A DNA stretch of 64,000 nucleotides from Lysinibacillus sphaericus (GCF_002982115.1 NZ_CP019980.1:2178001-2242000), one strand, 5' to 3'; positions 52,237 through 60,886 are shown, counted from the first letter of the stretch. Notes: generated by a model from the letters alone, not told the origin. Numbers and translations are program-made.

Positions 52237-52692
52237 TTGATTAAAAAAATCGATATAACTAATCTTAAACTTGCTGAAGAAGTTTTAAACATTCAAATAC
52301 CTTCATATAAAATAGAAGCAGAAATAATAGACTTTTATGATATACCGCCATTGAAGGATACAGTTTACACGTTACAACAATGTGGTGAGACTTTTTTTGG
52401 TTATTACGTAAAAGAAGAATTATGCGGCGTCATTTCTATAAAAATAGAGAATGGTATAATCGATATACATCGGTTAATGGTACATCCTAAACATTTCAAA
52501 AAAGGAATTGCCAAGATATTATTGGATTTTATTGAAAACGACAATGAAGGATTGGAAACAATAATAGTATCAACTGGATCCAAGAATACACCAGCAGTGA
52601 CTTTCTATTTGAAAAATGGATTTTCAAAAACAGAGGAAATAAGTATAACAGAACGCCTTTCCTTAACTTCTTTTAAAAAAGATCTAATATAG
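52237..52692 (+). CDS. GNAT-family N-acetyltransferase
   Basis: A 151-residue GNAT protein with a TTG start preceded by AAAGGGGG. Motif A is seen as LMVHPKHFKKGIAKILLDFI near residues 85-105 and the later motif as STGSKNTPAVTFYLKNGFSK near 115-135. Substrate unknown. It is a single gene in the accessory region. Confidence 0.85.
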   Translation: MIKKIDITNLKLAEEVLNIQIPSYKIEAEIIDFYDIPPLKDTVYTLQQCGETFFGYYVKEELCGVISIKIENGIIDIHRLMVHPKHFKKGIAKILLDFIENDNEGLETIIVSTGSKNTPAVTFYLKNGFSKTEEISITERLSLTSFKKDLI

Positions 52693-52934
52693 TTTTATAT
52701 AAGCAATTAAGTACTCTCCTGGAATAAGGAAAGTGCTTTTTTCATTAAAGAGCCAGGTTGTTTATTGGCAAGAGGATATCAAAAATAGCGAAATGAAGAA
52801 AAGTAGCACATGGTATAGTAAAGAAAAGTATCTAAGGAAGGATGTTTTACGAGCAATTTAGCAAGTCATTTTTTAAACAAAAACAAATAGCATAGGTATT
52901 TTAATAGGCTTGAATGATTATGGATAAAATAAGT

Positions 52935-53051
52935 TAGGTAAAAACACGCAACTTTTGTTGGGCTATTAACATCCATTGGTAGATATTAGATTACCGGTAT
53001 ACAATAATGAGATATTATGTTTGTTTGAAATAAAACAGTTAGGGGAGAATG
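52935..53051 (+). repeat. Promoter region shared by the two SH3-like paralogs
   Basis: The bases before paralog B align with 44740-44851 before paralog A: AACTTTTGTTGGGCTATTAA against TACTTTTGTTGGGTTTTTAA, then TTGGTAGA and a -10-like TATACAAT or TATATAAT, ending AGGGGAGAA. So the whole promoter and gene start were copied as one unit. Confidence 0.65.
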
Positions 53052-53825
53052 ATGAAAAAAATATTTATTTTGTTACTAGTAGCATGTGTATTTGTGATAG
53101 TAAATCCTACAAAATCAGAAGCAAAAGTGATGTATGATGGAGCAGAAGTTGTAAAAGGGCAAACAGGAAAAATGACCTTTAAAAAAGACATAAAAGTATA
53201 TAAGAAAAATCCAAATGGTACGTTTGATTCTTTATTGGTTAAGCGAAATAACTTTTTTAAAACGTATGATATTGAAAAATATGATGGCAAAACATTTTAT
53301 CAAATGGGGCAATATCGGGTACAAGCAACGGATTTGGTAGTTTTCAAAGAAGTACCGATCGATATACGTTCATCATTCTATAATAATCCAGCTTATGTCA
53401 TGATTAATCATCAGGGTGTGAAAACGAATGGTATGGATACTTTCATTGAATATGGCACACTTTTTAGAGTTGGAAATCGAGAAGAGGTTTGTAGACCACA
53501 AGTATCATTAGTATCTATTGAGAATGGTAAATTCAATTACCATTATTGTATTGGAGACATTGAAGGTGGAGATGTAAGCAGTACAGGTATTCTCGATAGC
53601 ACTGATATTCGAATTTTTGAAAAGAAAACAAGAAATAAAGGCTCGTATATATTAACAGAAGATACAGAACAATATAATGGTCCGATGATAACAAGATACT
53701 ATGGTAAAGAGTTGAAGGGAACAGTCTTTTATTCACCAGGAATTGAGATCAATGGTTATTTGATGGTGGGAGATGTGAATTTTGGTTTTATTCCAGCCAA
53801 TCTATTGAAGCCAGTTGAAGAATAG
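53052..53825 (+). CDS. Secreted SH3-like protein, paralog B
   Basis: A 257-residue secreted protein with signal peptide MKKIFILLLVACVFVIVNPT. Residues about 20-115 are nearly identical to paralog A at 44852 and form the SH3-like half (FKKDIKVYKKNPNGTFDSLL ... VVFKEVPIDIRSSFYNNPA). The second half is unrelated except for the end (EINGYLMVGD ... PANLLKPV). AGGGGAGAATG precedes the ATG. A conserved head joined to a changed tail suggests recombination. Function unknown. Confidence 0.7.
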   Translation: MKKIFILLLVACVFVIVNPTKSEAKVMYDGAEVVKGQTGKMTFKKDIKVYKKNPNGTFDSLLVKRNNFFKTYDIEKYDGKTFYQMGQYRVQATDLVVFKEVPIDIRSSFYNNPAYVMINHQGVKTNGMDTFIEYGTLFRVGNREEVCRPQVSLVSIENGKFNYHYCIGDIEGGDVSSTGILDSTDIRIFEKKTRNKGSYILTEDTEQYNGPMITRYYGKELKGTVFYSPGIEINGYLMVGDVNFGFIPANLLKPVEE

Positions 53826-54121
53826 ACTAGAAAAAAGACACTCAATGGGAATTTACTCGAAAATAGGGATAGACAAAAAAGCATTTTCAATTGAAATTTG
53901 GGTGTAACTATCTTAATTTCAATTTGGAGGTGTTTTTTTCTAGGGAAAAAGAGTAAATTTTGCTTGAGTTAAAATAAAAACCATCGGGGTGCACTACTTT
54001 CTTAAATTGAAATTGTATCTACTGTAATAAAATGAATATTGTAATATGCTATTATAAATAGGTTAACAATGTTAATAGAGTTCTAGAATGTTCAGAAAAA
54101 ACAATTGTAAGGAGTCCCATA

Positions 54122-55048
54122 ATGAAAAAGAGAATAAACTATTTAATCTTACTTGTAACTGCCATTTTTATTGTTGGTTGTACGAACGTAGAAGATGCAT
54201 CCGTTACAGTGAAAGAAACAGATTCACAAGAATTAACAACAACTACGGTAACAGAAAAAACAGCATCAGAAAATACAGCAACTCAAACAAAAGATGAACT
54301 GTTCAAAGGGTACAAACTGATTGAAGTGGATGGTGGCGATTTGTCAGGACATCGCGAACCTAACGTCGTCGTTGACATTGGCTTTGGGGACCGCCATTAC
54401 TATGCATTTACGAATGAGGCAGGGCAATTGGTTCGTGTCATTGCTGACGAAATCGTTCTACAAGATGACCGTACCGAACCCGTAACATCAGCTGGCAGAT
54501 ACTACGCGGATGAAGCAAAAGTTCCTGGTGTAGAAAGAGCAGATTTAGATGAAGGACATATTATTGCAGATTCCCTTGGTGGGGTATCAAACGCTTATAA
54601 TATTACGCCACAAAATAGCACACTTAATCGACATGGTGATCAAGCATATATGGAAGACGCTATTCGTAAAGCTGGTGGAGCTACTAATTTTGAAGCTATT
54701 ATTACATATCCTAATAAGGAAACGCAGATTCCTTCTCATTACAAGTACACTTACACTTTAAAAGGGAATAAAATTGTAGATGAGTTTGCTAACGGTAACC
54801 CTGATGAAATAAATAAATCTCTCGGATTAACTGAAAGTAAATCAACTAAATCTACTAACTCAACAAGTTCGAATAAGTCCAATGCTTCGAGTGGCACTGA
54901 AGATATTTCGAGCGTTGATACAGATGGAAATGGACAAGTGACGATTAAAGAAGCAAAAGCAGCAGGTTATAGCATGCCAATAACTCGTGAACACTGGTTG
55001 TACAAATATATGCAAGACCGTGATAACGACGGTTTGGTAGGTGAATAA
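54122..55048 (+). CDS. Lipoprotein DNA/RNA non-specific endonuclease with calcium-binding tail
   Basis: A 308-residue lipoprotein: the lipobox IVGC puts the cysteine near residue 20. A threonine-rich linker (to about 60) leads to a non-specific nuclease domain of the NS_2 type whose catalytic region reads ADLDEGHIIADSLGGVSNAY near residue 140, followed by ITPQNSTLNRHG. The C-terminus carries EF-hand-like calcium loops (DTDGNGQVTIKE and DRDNDGLVGE) after a serine-rich spacer. It probably degrades nucleic acid outside the cell. AAGGAG lies eight bases before the ATG. No immunity gene is evident. Confidence 0.85.
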   Translation: MKKRINYLILLVTAIFIVGCTNVEDASVTVKETDSQELTTTTVTEKTASENTATQTKDELFKGYKLIEVDGGDLSGHREPNVVVDIGFGDRHYYAFTNEAGQLVRVIADEIVLQDDRTEPVTSAGRYYADEAKVPGVERADLDEGHIIADSLGGVSNAYNITPQNSTLNRHGDQAYMEDAIRKAGGATNFEAIITYPNKETQIPSHYKYTYTLKGNKIVDEFANGNPDEINKSLGLTESKSTKSTNSTSSNKSNASSGTEDISSVDTDGNGQVTIKEAKAAGYSMPITREHWLYKYMQDRDNDGLVGE

Positions 55049-55134
55049 GCTTCTTGAACTTGAGGATAAAAAACATGCTTGTCCTTGGACGATTTATAAA
55101 AATAGTGCTCAATAATGAGCGCTAATCAGGCTAT

Positions 55135-55163
55135 AGACAAACTCAATGATTTTTGAGTTTGTC
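55135..55163 (+). terminator. Terminator of the nuclease gene
   Basis: AGACAAACTCA pairs with TGAGTTTGTCT around ATGATTTT. The T run is weak; a second hairpin follows at 55219. Confidence 0.6.
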
Positions 55164-55218
55164 TAGCTGCATGTTGAAGTTGTCAAAGCGACTATGTAGG
55201 TAGTGTATGAATAGATTG

Positions 55219-55271
55219 AAGATGTCTGGTTCTAAAATACCTCTGTATTTTTTTAGGAACCAGACATCTTG
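55219..55271 (+). terminator. Second hairpin after the nuclease gene
   Basis: AGATGTCTGGTTCT pairs with GGAACCAGACATCT across a loop of about 23 bases, then TTGTATTTTA. Confidence 0.55.
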
Positions 55272-55407
55272 TATTTTATATTGATTTACTTCCAGTATTA
55301 GTGTTTTCCAAAAATTGAAATATAAAAGGGTTCACTGTAACCTATTTAAATGATGTTTTTAATATCATCTTTAACAAGGTTTCTATACGTTTTAATAGTA
55401 AATACGG

Positions 55408-56349
55408 TTAAGATTCTTCTCTTATTAGTAGAGCAGAGAAGGAAACCGGTAAATCGACATATACCTTTCCAACATCTGTGATTTCATAAGGTCTATAAAT
55501 AAAACCACTTCTATCAACAAAAGGCAGATCAATCCCTTGACTATATACTTCGCCAGTACTAGAAGAAGAGCGACATGTGCATTTACGGTTACATGAACAG
55601 TTATTCGCACAACATCCAGGTGATTGAACTTGCAAATCTATAATGCTAATTTCAATCCCACCTCTAAGCAGCGTCCTTACTTGTAACTCAGGTTTGAACC
55701 TAACTCTATAAAAGCCTGGTTGACAATCATTTTTTTCTACTGTAAACGCATACTCTTGACTACATTCAAGTGTTGTTCCATCCAAAATAGCCCCTTCACT
55801 GCTGATTATTCCTGAAATAACATCTGTAACACCTTCTCCTGTCCCAAATCCAGGCCTACCTACTTGTACGTTTACTGGATCAGGTATTATTTCTAAAGTA
55901 GGTTCTTGATCAGGTGAGACGATGGAAAAAGGTTTAGTGAAAATAACTCTGTATGTCCCCGTATTTGGGGCGTGAGAGACAGTGAAACCGACTGATCCTG
56001 AGGGAATAGTTCCATCTCTTCTGACTATTCCAGAAATTGTACGAGGGTGCGGAAGTATCCCATCAGAGTTGAAATCAATCCCAAAGACACTAAATGATAC
56101 AGCACGTTCTATACTTTTTCCGCCTTGGCTAAGGACATAGGTAAAACCAGACGTATTAAATCCGAAAATATTTATTTCTATAGGACCTCCTCCGCCCACA
56201 TTTCCGCAACATGAACATTGACAAGGCTGGCATTGGTGACAGCATTTTTTTGAACAACGGTTAGAGCAGTTAGAATGATTCTGACAATTACAATGTTTAA
56301 GCGAGTTGTTAAAATTTTGATTGCCATTATCTTTGTTTAAATATCCCAT
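55408..56349 (-). CDS. Cysteine-rich protein of unknown function, spore-surface-like
   Basis: A 313-residue protein. The N-terminal 45 residues are packed with cysteines (NCQNHSNCSNRCSKKCCHQC then CQCSCCG), and another cysteine cluster lies near 255 (CCANNCSCNRKCTC). Between them are two regions of beta-strand-like sequence with repeated forms such as SGIVRRDGTIPSGSVGFTVS and SGIISSEGAILDGTTLECSQ, so two related domains. No signal peptide is seen. GGGAGG precedes the start at 56349. Composition and lack of export signal suggest a spore coat or exosporium component, but this is only inference. Confidence 0.65.
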   Translation of the reverse strand: MGYLNKDNGNQNFNNSLKHCNCQNHSNCSNRCSKKCCHQCQPCQCSCCGNVGGGGPIEINIFGFNTSGFTYVLSQGGKSIERAVSFSVFGIDFNSDGILPHPRTISGIVRRDGTIPSGSVGFTVSHAPNTGTYRVIFTKPFSIVSPDQEPTLEIIPDPVNVQVGRPGFGTGEGVTDVISGIISSEGAILDGTTLECSQEYAFTVEKNDCQPGFYRVRFKPELQVRTLLRGGIEISIIDLQVQSPGCCANNCSCNRKCTCRSSSSTGEVYSQGIDLPFVDRSGFIYRPYEITDVGKVYVDLPVSFSALLIREES

Positions 56350-56635
56350 TTTTTTACCTCCCTTCATATCAGATTCACCTGGTAAGTTAAGTTTATTTGC
56401 CAGGATACTATAGGATATGAAATAAGAAGAGTAACGTGTAGTTAGTAGTCTATTATTTGTTTAATTAGTTAGTAATGGTAGTTTTGTCTATATGCTAATC
56501 ACCTGAAACAATTGAAAAATCAAAGCTAGTAAACGTTCAACTTAGTAGTTGGAGGATGTATAACTATAGAAAGACAGAAGATTGTAAAATAAGTCTAAGA
56601 TGAAATTCAAAGCATTTGCGGCATTTGGTTGAAGA

Positions 56636-56770
56636 ATGGTGGGGCGAGGAGCGACAAAAGCTCGTGGGCGACTTACTGGGCGCCCCGAGAAGGGGGGATT
56701 AGAAAATATTGAGATGATGAAGGCTTTAATTGAAAGAGGGATATCATTAAAAAAACGGGCTTGTCTATAA
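56636..56770 (+). pseudogene. Serine recombinase (resolvase) C-terminal relic
   Basis: The frame reads GRGATKARGRLTGRPEKGGL, then ENIEMMKALIERGISLKK, and stops. ARGR-x-x-GRP followed by a helix-turn-helix start is the usual C-terminal end of Tn3-type resolvases and invertases. The catalytic serine domain is absent. It shows past transposon activity beside the oxidase and cysteine-rich genes. Confidence 0.65.
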
Positions 56771-56780
56771 ATGTTTTTTA

Positions 56781-57668
56781 CTATTTGTATACTAAGGTAG
56801 TGAACATCCCACCTGTTCCATCCGTAAAGTTATTAGAAACATGATGTGCGATATGGCAGTGAAATGGCCATATACCTGGATTATTGGCTTTAAATATCAC
56901 ATCCCAAGTTTCACCAGTAGCCACTAAAATAGTGTTTTTAAATATTCTATTATTAACTATAGAGTTACCATCAGATTTTTCGATTAAAAATTGATGGCCA
57001 TGAATATGCATAGGATGATGATTAATCTGTATGGCTCCTAACCTTAAACGAACAATATCACCATATTCTATTGCCATAGGTGTGGTAGATGGAAAACTCT
57101 TTCCGTTAATCGTAAACATGTTAAATTCCATCGCAAATGGATTAAGATGATATTGACCAGTTTTGACTTTTTCCCCCTTTTGCAATCCACTAAGACTCCA
57201 CTCCTGCATAAGTAATAGATAGTCCTTATTCACATTTATTTCATGTGGATCCAGAATAACGAACCCCCCTAGTAATCCCAGCATATCTTGCTTTGCAACA
57301 TTCACATGAGAATGATACATATGGGTTCCAGGAGGGTTATTTATGTGAAAGTGATAATCAAAATAATGCCCTGGTTCAATTCTAGGAGAAGGTTCTACCT
57401 CTGGGACACCATCCATGACGTTAGGAACGTTCAACCCGTGCCAATGAATACTGGTAGCTTCAGGGAGTTGGTTTATTACTCTTATACTGATATAGTCCCC
57501 TGGATAAACTTGAATGGTCGGTCCTGGAATACTACCGTTGTATCCCCAACCTTTAATAAAAACACCCGGCAGTATTTCTTGATTTACAGGTTCTGCCACT
57601 AATTCGAAATATTTAATACCATTTTTCATCGTATATTCTAGAGTAGAAATATCCGGTGTTATGACCAT
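56781..57668 (-). CDS. Two-domain multicopper oxidase
   Basis: A 295-residue copper oxidase with all four copper motifs: HWHG at 75-78, HMYHSHV with His119 and His121, HPMHIHGH at 218-225 and HCHIAHH at 270-276. These build the type 1 site and the type 2/3 cluster. The position of the axial type 1 ligand holds Phe281 rather than Met, as in high-potential laccases. Usual bacterial laccases have three domains and about 500 residues, so this belongs to the small two-domain group. No signal peptide was seen. It may oxidise phenols, metals or spore pigments. AAGAGGTG lies 8-9 bases before the ATG. Confidence 0.85.
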   Translation of the reverse strand: MVITPDISTLEYTMKNGIKYFELVAEPVNQEILPGVFIKGWGYNGSIPGPTIQVYPGDYISIRVINQLPEATSIHWHGLNVPNVMDGVPEVEPSPRIEPGHYFDYHFHINNPPGTHMYHSHVNVAKQDMLGLLGGFVILDPHEINVNKDYLLLMQEWSLSGLQKGEKVKTGQYHLNPFAMEFNMFTINGKSFPSTTPMAIEYGDIVRLRLGAIQINHHPMHIHGHQFLIEKSDGNSIVNNRIFKNTILVATGETWDVIFKANNPGIWPFHCHIAHHVSNNFTDGTGGMFTTLVYK

Positions 57669-57944
57669 AAAAACACCTCTTTAAATTTTTGATTTGTAAA
57701 CAATAAAGAACGCTACATTATATTCAAAAATATATTGATTTAATACAACCTGTTACGCCTAAAAATACGGTAGTCAAATTTAAAGAAAAATGAAACCATT
57801 CTTTGATTTCAACAAATAAATATAATTTTCCGTCACATTACTTTGTTGTAATGAAATATAAATTTATTGATTTACGATATATTTTTGTTGCAATGTAATT
57901 TGTTTTATATTACGATAAAAAACATCAAAAGGAGTGGTTGACAG
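57669..57944 (+). promoter_or_regulatory. Promoter region of the ABC operon with repeats
   Basis: A very AT-rich stretch. It holds an inverted repeat CATTAC-TTTGTT-GTAATG at 57836-57853, a similar piece TTTTTGTTGCAATGTAAT at 57882-57899, and the direct repeat TTACGATA near 57871 and 57917. These could be sites for the operon-encoded HTH regulator. AAAGGAG precedes the first gene. Confidence 0.45.
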
Positions 57945-58844
57945 ATGGGGAAAACCGTATTGAAATTAACCGACGTGCAAAAAAGCATCGGCGATAAAAA
58001 AATTGTCCATGGCTTAACTTTCGAGGTAAAAGAGGGCGAGATTTATGGCTTTTTAGGACCGAATGGCAGTGGAAAAACAACAACAATCCGAATGATTACA
58101 GGGCTAATTAGTATGACGCGAGGAGATATTCAAATTTGTGGCCATAGCATTGCTACAGAGCGAGAAAAAGCGCTCATGAATATTGGTGCAATTGTAGAGA
58201 ACCCTGAATTATATGGATATATGACAGGTAGACAAAACCTAATGCACTTTGCCAATATGGCGAATCATAAAGTTTCGAAGGCGCGCATTGATGAAATAGT
58301 TCAGCTCGTAGATTTAGGAGAATCTATACACGCGCTTGTGAAAAACTACTCGCTTGGTATGAAGCAGCGCTTAGGGATTGCACAAGCCTTGTTACATCAA
58401 CCAAAAGTTTTAATTTTAGATGAGCCAACAAATGGCTTAGATCCTGCCGGTATTCGCAAAATTCGGGAGTATTTACGCGAGCTTGCACAGAAGGAAAAAA
58501 TAGCGGTCATTGTATCAAGCCACCTATTAAGTGAGATTGAGCTAATGTGTGACCGTGTGCTCATTATTAATAAGGGCACCTTTATTAAAGAGCACAATTT
58601 ACATGAAAAACAGGCGGGCGAGCATCGTGTGCAGATTAAAACGACACAAACAGAGGGCATTGATGAGCTAATAGACTGCCGCATTATAAGTGACACATCA
58701 TTTGAGGTAACAGCAGATGAAGTAGAGGTTGCCGCCATTATTGCAAAGCTCGTGTCACACAATATTGCGATTTATGAGGTTATTCCCAAGCAAAAAACAC
58801 TCGAAGAAGAATTTTTAGAAATTACCAAGGGGGCAACTTCATGA
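57945..58844 (+). CDS. ABC transporter ATP-binding protein, BcrA type
   Basis: A 299-residue ATPase. The Walker A motif is GPNGSGKTTT near residue 38, the signature YSLGMKQRLGIAQAL near 136 and Walker B VLILDEPTNGLDPAG near 158, followed by the H-loop SSHLLSE. The C-terminal 75 residues form the extension usual in bacitracin/lantibiotic-type exporters. The partner permease gene overlaps by four bases. The transported substrate, perhaps a peptide antibiotic, is unknown. Confidence 0.93.
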   Translation: MGKTVLKLTDVQKSIGDKKIVHGLTFEVKEGEIYGFLGPNGSGKTTTIRMITGLISMTRGDIQICGHSIATEREKALMNIGAIVENPELYGYMTGRQNLMHFANMANHKVSKARIDEIVQLVDLGESIHALVKNYSLGMKQRLGIAQALLHQPKVLILDEPTNGLDPAGIRKIREYLRELAQKEKIAVIVSSHLLSEIELMCDRVLIINKGTFIKEHNLHEKQAGEHRVQIKTTQTEGIDELIDCRIISDTSFEVTADEVEVAAIIAKLVSHNIAIYEVIPKQKTLEEEFLEITKGATS

Positions 58845-59617
58845 TTAATTTAATCAAAAATGAGTTAATGAAAATTTTCGTAAAAAAGAATGTGGTTGTG
58901 TTTTTAACGGTACTTCTTACGTTGCAGGTAGCGACTGCCTTTATTATTAAAAATTGGCTACCACCAGCGGAGAGGTTTTCAAGCTATGTAACATTTTCTC
59001 ATTTCAACTTTACGATTACAGCGATGTTTGTCACGATATTTAGCATTTCGTTAATGGTAAAGTCGATTGCTGATGAGTTTCAGCAAGGTACGATTAAGCA
59101 ATTATTAATTCGTCCAAAGACGCGGGTAGCTATTTTGCTATCCAAGTATTTTGCAATCCTGATTACCGTTGTTCTGTTTATTGTCACGGCACTACTGGTT
59201 TCGATGCTTGTAGGAGGCTTACGTTTCGGTTGGATGGCAGATGATTTTACACTTGCCATACTGCTTAAAATTATCATGTACGAGTTAGTGCCCATCGTCT
59301 TCTATATTACGTTAGCACTTATGCTTGCGAGTTTGTTTACCACAACAATACTACCTGTAACAATTACAATGCTTATATTTTTATTACAGGGTAATATCGT
59401 TAACATTATGACAATTGTGTTGAAGAAATATTCGGATGTTGTTGTGTTTAAGCATTTAAGTTTAAGAGATTTGGATGCTAACCCGCTAATTGGAAACGGA
59501 ACGAATATGCTATCAGAGCACTTAACGTTAACAACGTCCTTTCTTTATGTAGTTATACATCTGCTTGTCATGTTAGTCATAGCAAGTGTGGTGTTTAAAA
59601 AGCGCGACATACTGTAA
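58841..59617 (+). CDS. ABC transporter permease, ABC-2 type
   Basis: A 258-residue membrane protein with six membrane helices and the N-terminal cytosolic helix (MINLIKNELMKIFVKKN) usual for lantibiotic-type permeases. The cytosolic segment SIADEFQQGTIKQLLIRPKT near residue 75 probably contacts the ATPase. It overlaps the ATPase gene by four bases and is followed after 14 bases by a DUF2975 gene. Confidence 0.88.
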   Translation: MINLIKNELMKIFVKKNVVVFLTVLLTLQVATAFIIKNWLPPAERFSSYVTFSHFNFTITAMFVTIFSISLMVKSIADEFQQGTIKQLLIRPKTRVAILLSKYFAILITVVLFIVTALLVSMLVGGLRFGWMADDFTLAILLKIIMYELVPIVFYITLALMLASLFTTTILPVTITMLIFLLQGNIVNIMTIVLKKYSDVVVFKHLSLRDLDANPLIGNGTNMLSEHLTLTTSFLYVVIHLLVMLVIASVVFKKRDIL

Positions 59618-59631
59618 AAGGAGTTGGCAAT

Positions 59632-60075
59632 ATGAAGAAGTTAGCAATGTGGTTAAAGTTTCTGATTATAATGGTTGCATTTTCGGGTATATTATTTTGT
59701 TTCTTAGTTGTGCCCCAAATGGCAATTAAAATTGAAGGTATGCCGATTATGCTATTTATGTGGGTAACTGCCATCCCTTTTTATCTAGCGTTATTGTTTG
59801 CTTGGAAAATTTGCTCAGGAATTACTAAAAAGCTCTTTAGTGAACAGTATGTTAAACATTTTACATACATGAGTTATTTAGCAATGAGTGAGATTGTGCT
59901 GTATGCAATTGGCATTGTTTACATCATTATTAGTGAGCAAGCTACGACAATTATCTTCTCATTTTGTTTGTTATTTTTTGGAATGGCAGTAACATTAACC
60001 GTATTTTTACGTGTATTAGCGAATGTATTTCAACAGGCGATACAGCTAGAGGAAGAAGCGAAATTAACGATTTGA
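59632..60075 (+). CDS. DUF2975 membrane protein
   Basis: A 147-residue protein with four membrane helices (about 10-28, 42-60, 80-100 and 108-130), of the DUF2975 family. In Firmicutes DUF2975 genes usually lie directly before a short Cro-type regulator, as here. AAGGAG lies about seven bases before the ATG. Function unknown; it may act with the regulator in sensing the transporter substrate or the membrane state. Confidence 0.82.
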   Translation: MKKLAMWLKFLIIMVAFSGILFCFLVVPQMAIKIEGMPIMLFMWVTAIPFYLALLFAWKICSGITKKLFSEQYVKHFTYMSYLAMSEIVLYAIGIVYIIISEQATTIIFSFCLLFFGMAVTLTVFLRVLANVFQQAIQLEEEAKLTI

Positions 60076-60076
60076 G

Positions 60077-60298
60077 GTGGGAGTTATAGCAATCATCGTC
60101 AATCTCGATGTCATGTTAGCAAAACGAAAAATGTCGGTGACAGCATTATCAGAAGCACTTGACATTACAATGGCTAATGTGTCGATTTTAAAAACGGGAA
60201 AAGCAAAAGCAGTAAAATTTTCAACGTTAAATAAAATTTGTGAAGTGTTAGATTGTCAGCCTGGTGATCTTTTAGCTTATGAAAAAGGGGAGGAATGA
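60077..60298 (+). CDS. Cro/CI-type HTH regulator, YozG-like
   Basis: A 73-residue DNA-binding protein with a helix-turn-helix (MSVTALSEALDITMANVSIL) and the end segment STLNKICEVLDCQPGDLLAY typical of YozG-like proteins. It starts with GTG, one base after the stop of the DUF2975 gene. Relatives start near IIVNLD, which is 5-6 codons later; no ATG, GTG or TTG exists there, so the GTG or a rare start such as ATA is used. It probably regulates its own operon. Confidence 0.82.
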   Translation: MGVIAIIVNLDVMLAKRKMSVTALSEALDITMANVSILKTGKAKAVKFSTLNKICEVLDCQPGDLLAYEKGEE

Positions 60299-60304
60299 TG
60301 TCAT

Positions 60305-60520
60305 ATGAAAAAAATAATCGTCGCATCTGTTCCACTAATACTAGGCGTAATATTGATGATTGTGTCAGCGTTCGCACCTTCCAGTGTACAGGAAGATGGC
60401 ATGCTGTATGAGCCGTACTTCTTCTTAGTGCCAGTAAGTGTGCTATTCATCTTTATCGGTGTCATTGCATTGATGATTATGGCTATTACAACGATTAAGA
60501 AAAACATAAAAAACCGATAA
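60305..60520 (+). CDS. DUF3955-like small membrane protein, copy 1
   Basis: A 71-residue protein with two membrane helices (about 3-22 and 40-62) around EPYFFLVPVS. It resembles the DUF3955 family. It is closely similar to the next gene (both read MKK, VPL-LGVIL/GIIL, APxxVQExGM, EPYFFL), so the two come from a tandem duplication. It starts six bases after the regulator stop. Function unknown. Confidence 0.72.
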   Translation: MKKIIVASVPLILGVILMIVSAFAPSSVQEDGMLYEPYFFLVPVSVLFIFIGVIALMIMAITTIKKNIKNR

Positions 60521-60540
60521 AAGTAGAGGAGAAAGTATTT

Positions 60541-60750
60541 ATGAAAAAAATGATTTTTGCTGTTGTACCCCTTGTGTTAGGGATTATATTATTAATCGCA
60601 TCAAAGTTTGCGCCTGTCACAGTACAGGAAAATGGCATGATAGACGAGCCATACTTCTTCTTAACGCCAGTAGGTGCGTTGCTGATTTTCGTGGGTGTCG
60701 TGGCATTAATTATTACGATTATTTCAAACGCTAAAAAAGCATCACAATAA
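60541..60750 (+). CDS. DUF3955-like small membrane protein, copy 2
   Basis: A 69-residue paralog of the preceding gene, with the same two-helix layout and central EPYFFLTPVG. GAGGAGAAAG lies about seven bases before the ATG. It is the last gene of the six-gene ABC operon and is followed by two terminators. Function unknown; two small membrane proteins beside a bacitracin-type exporter suggest a supporting role in immunity or sensing. Confidence 0.72.
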   Translation: MKKMIFAVVPLVLGIILLIASKFAPVTVQENGMIDEPYFFLTPVGALLIFVGVVALIITIISNAKKASQ

Positions 60751-60760
60751 AATAAATGCT

Positions 60761-60800
60761 AATAGACAAGCTGATATTTCATCATGCTTGTCTATTTTTT
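60761..60800 (+). terminator. Terminator of the ABC operon
   Basis: AATAGACAAGC pairs with GCTTGTCTATT across a loop of about 13 bases and is followed by TTTTT. Confidence 0.85.
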
Positions 60801-60843
60801 ATTCACACAAAAGCTAAGTTTGTTTAACTATATAGTTTATTAG

Positions 60844-60886
60844 TAAAGTCACGAAGCGTTAATTTAAAAACATTCGTGACTTTTTG
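60844..60886 (+). terminator. Second terminator-like hairpin
   Basis: AAAGTCACGAA pairs with TTCGTGACTTT with a 17-base loop and a short T run after it. Confidence 0.7.
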
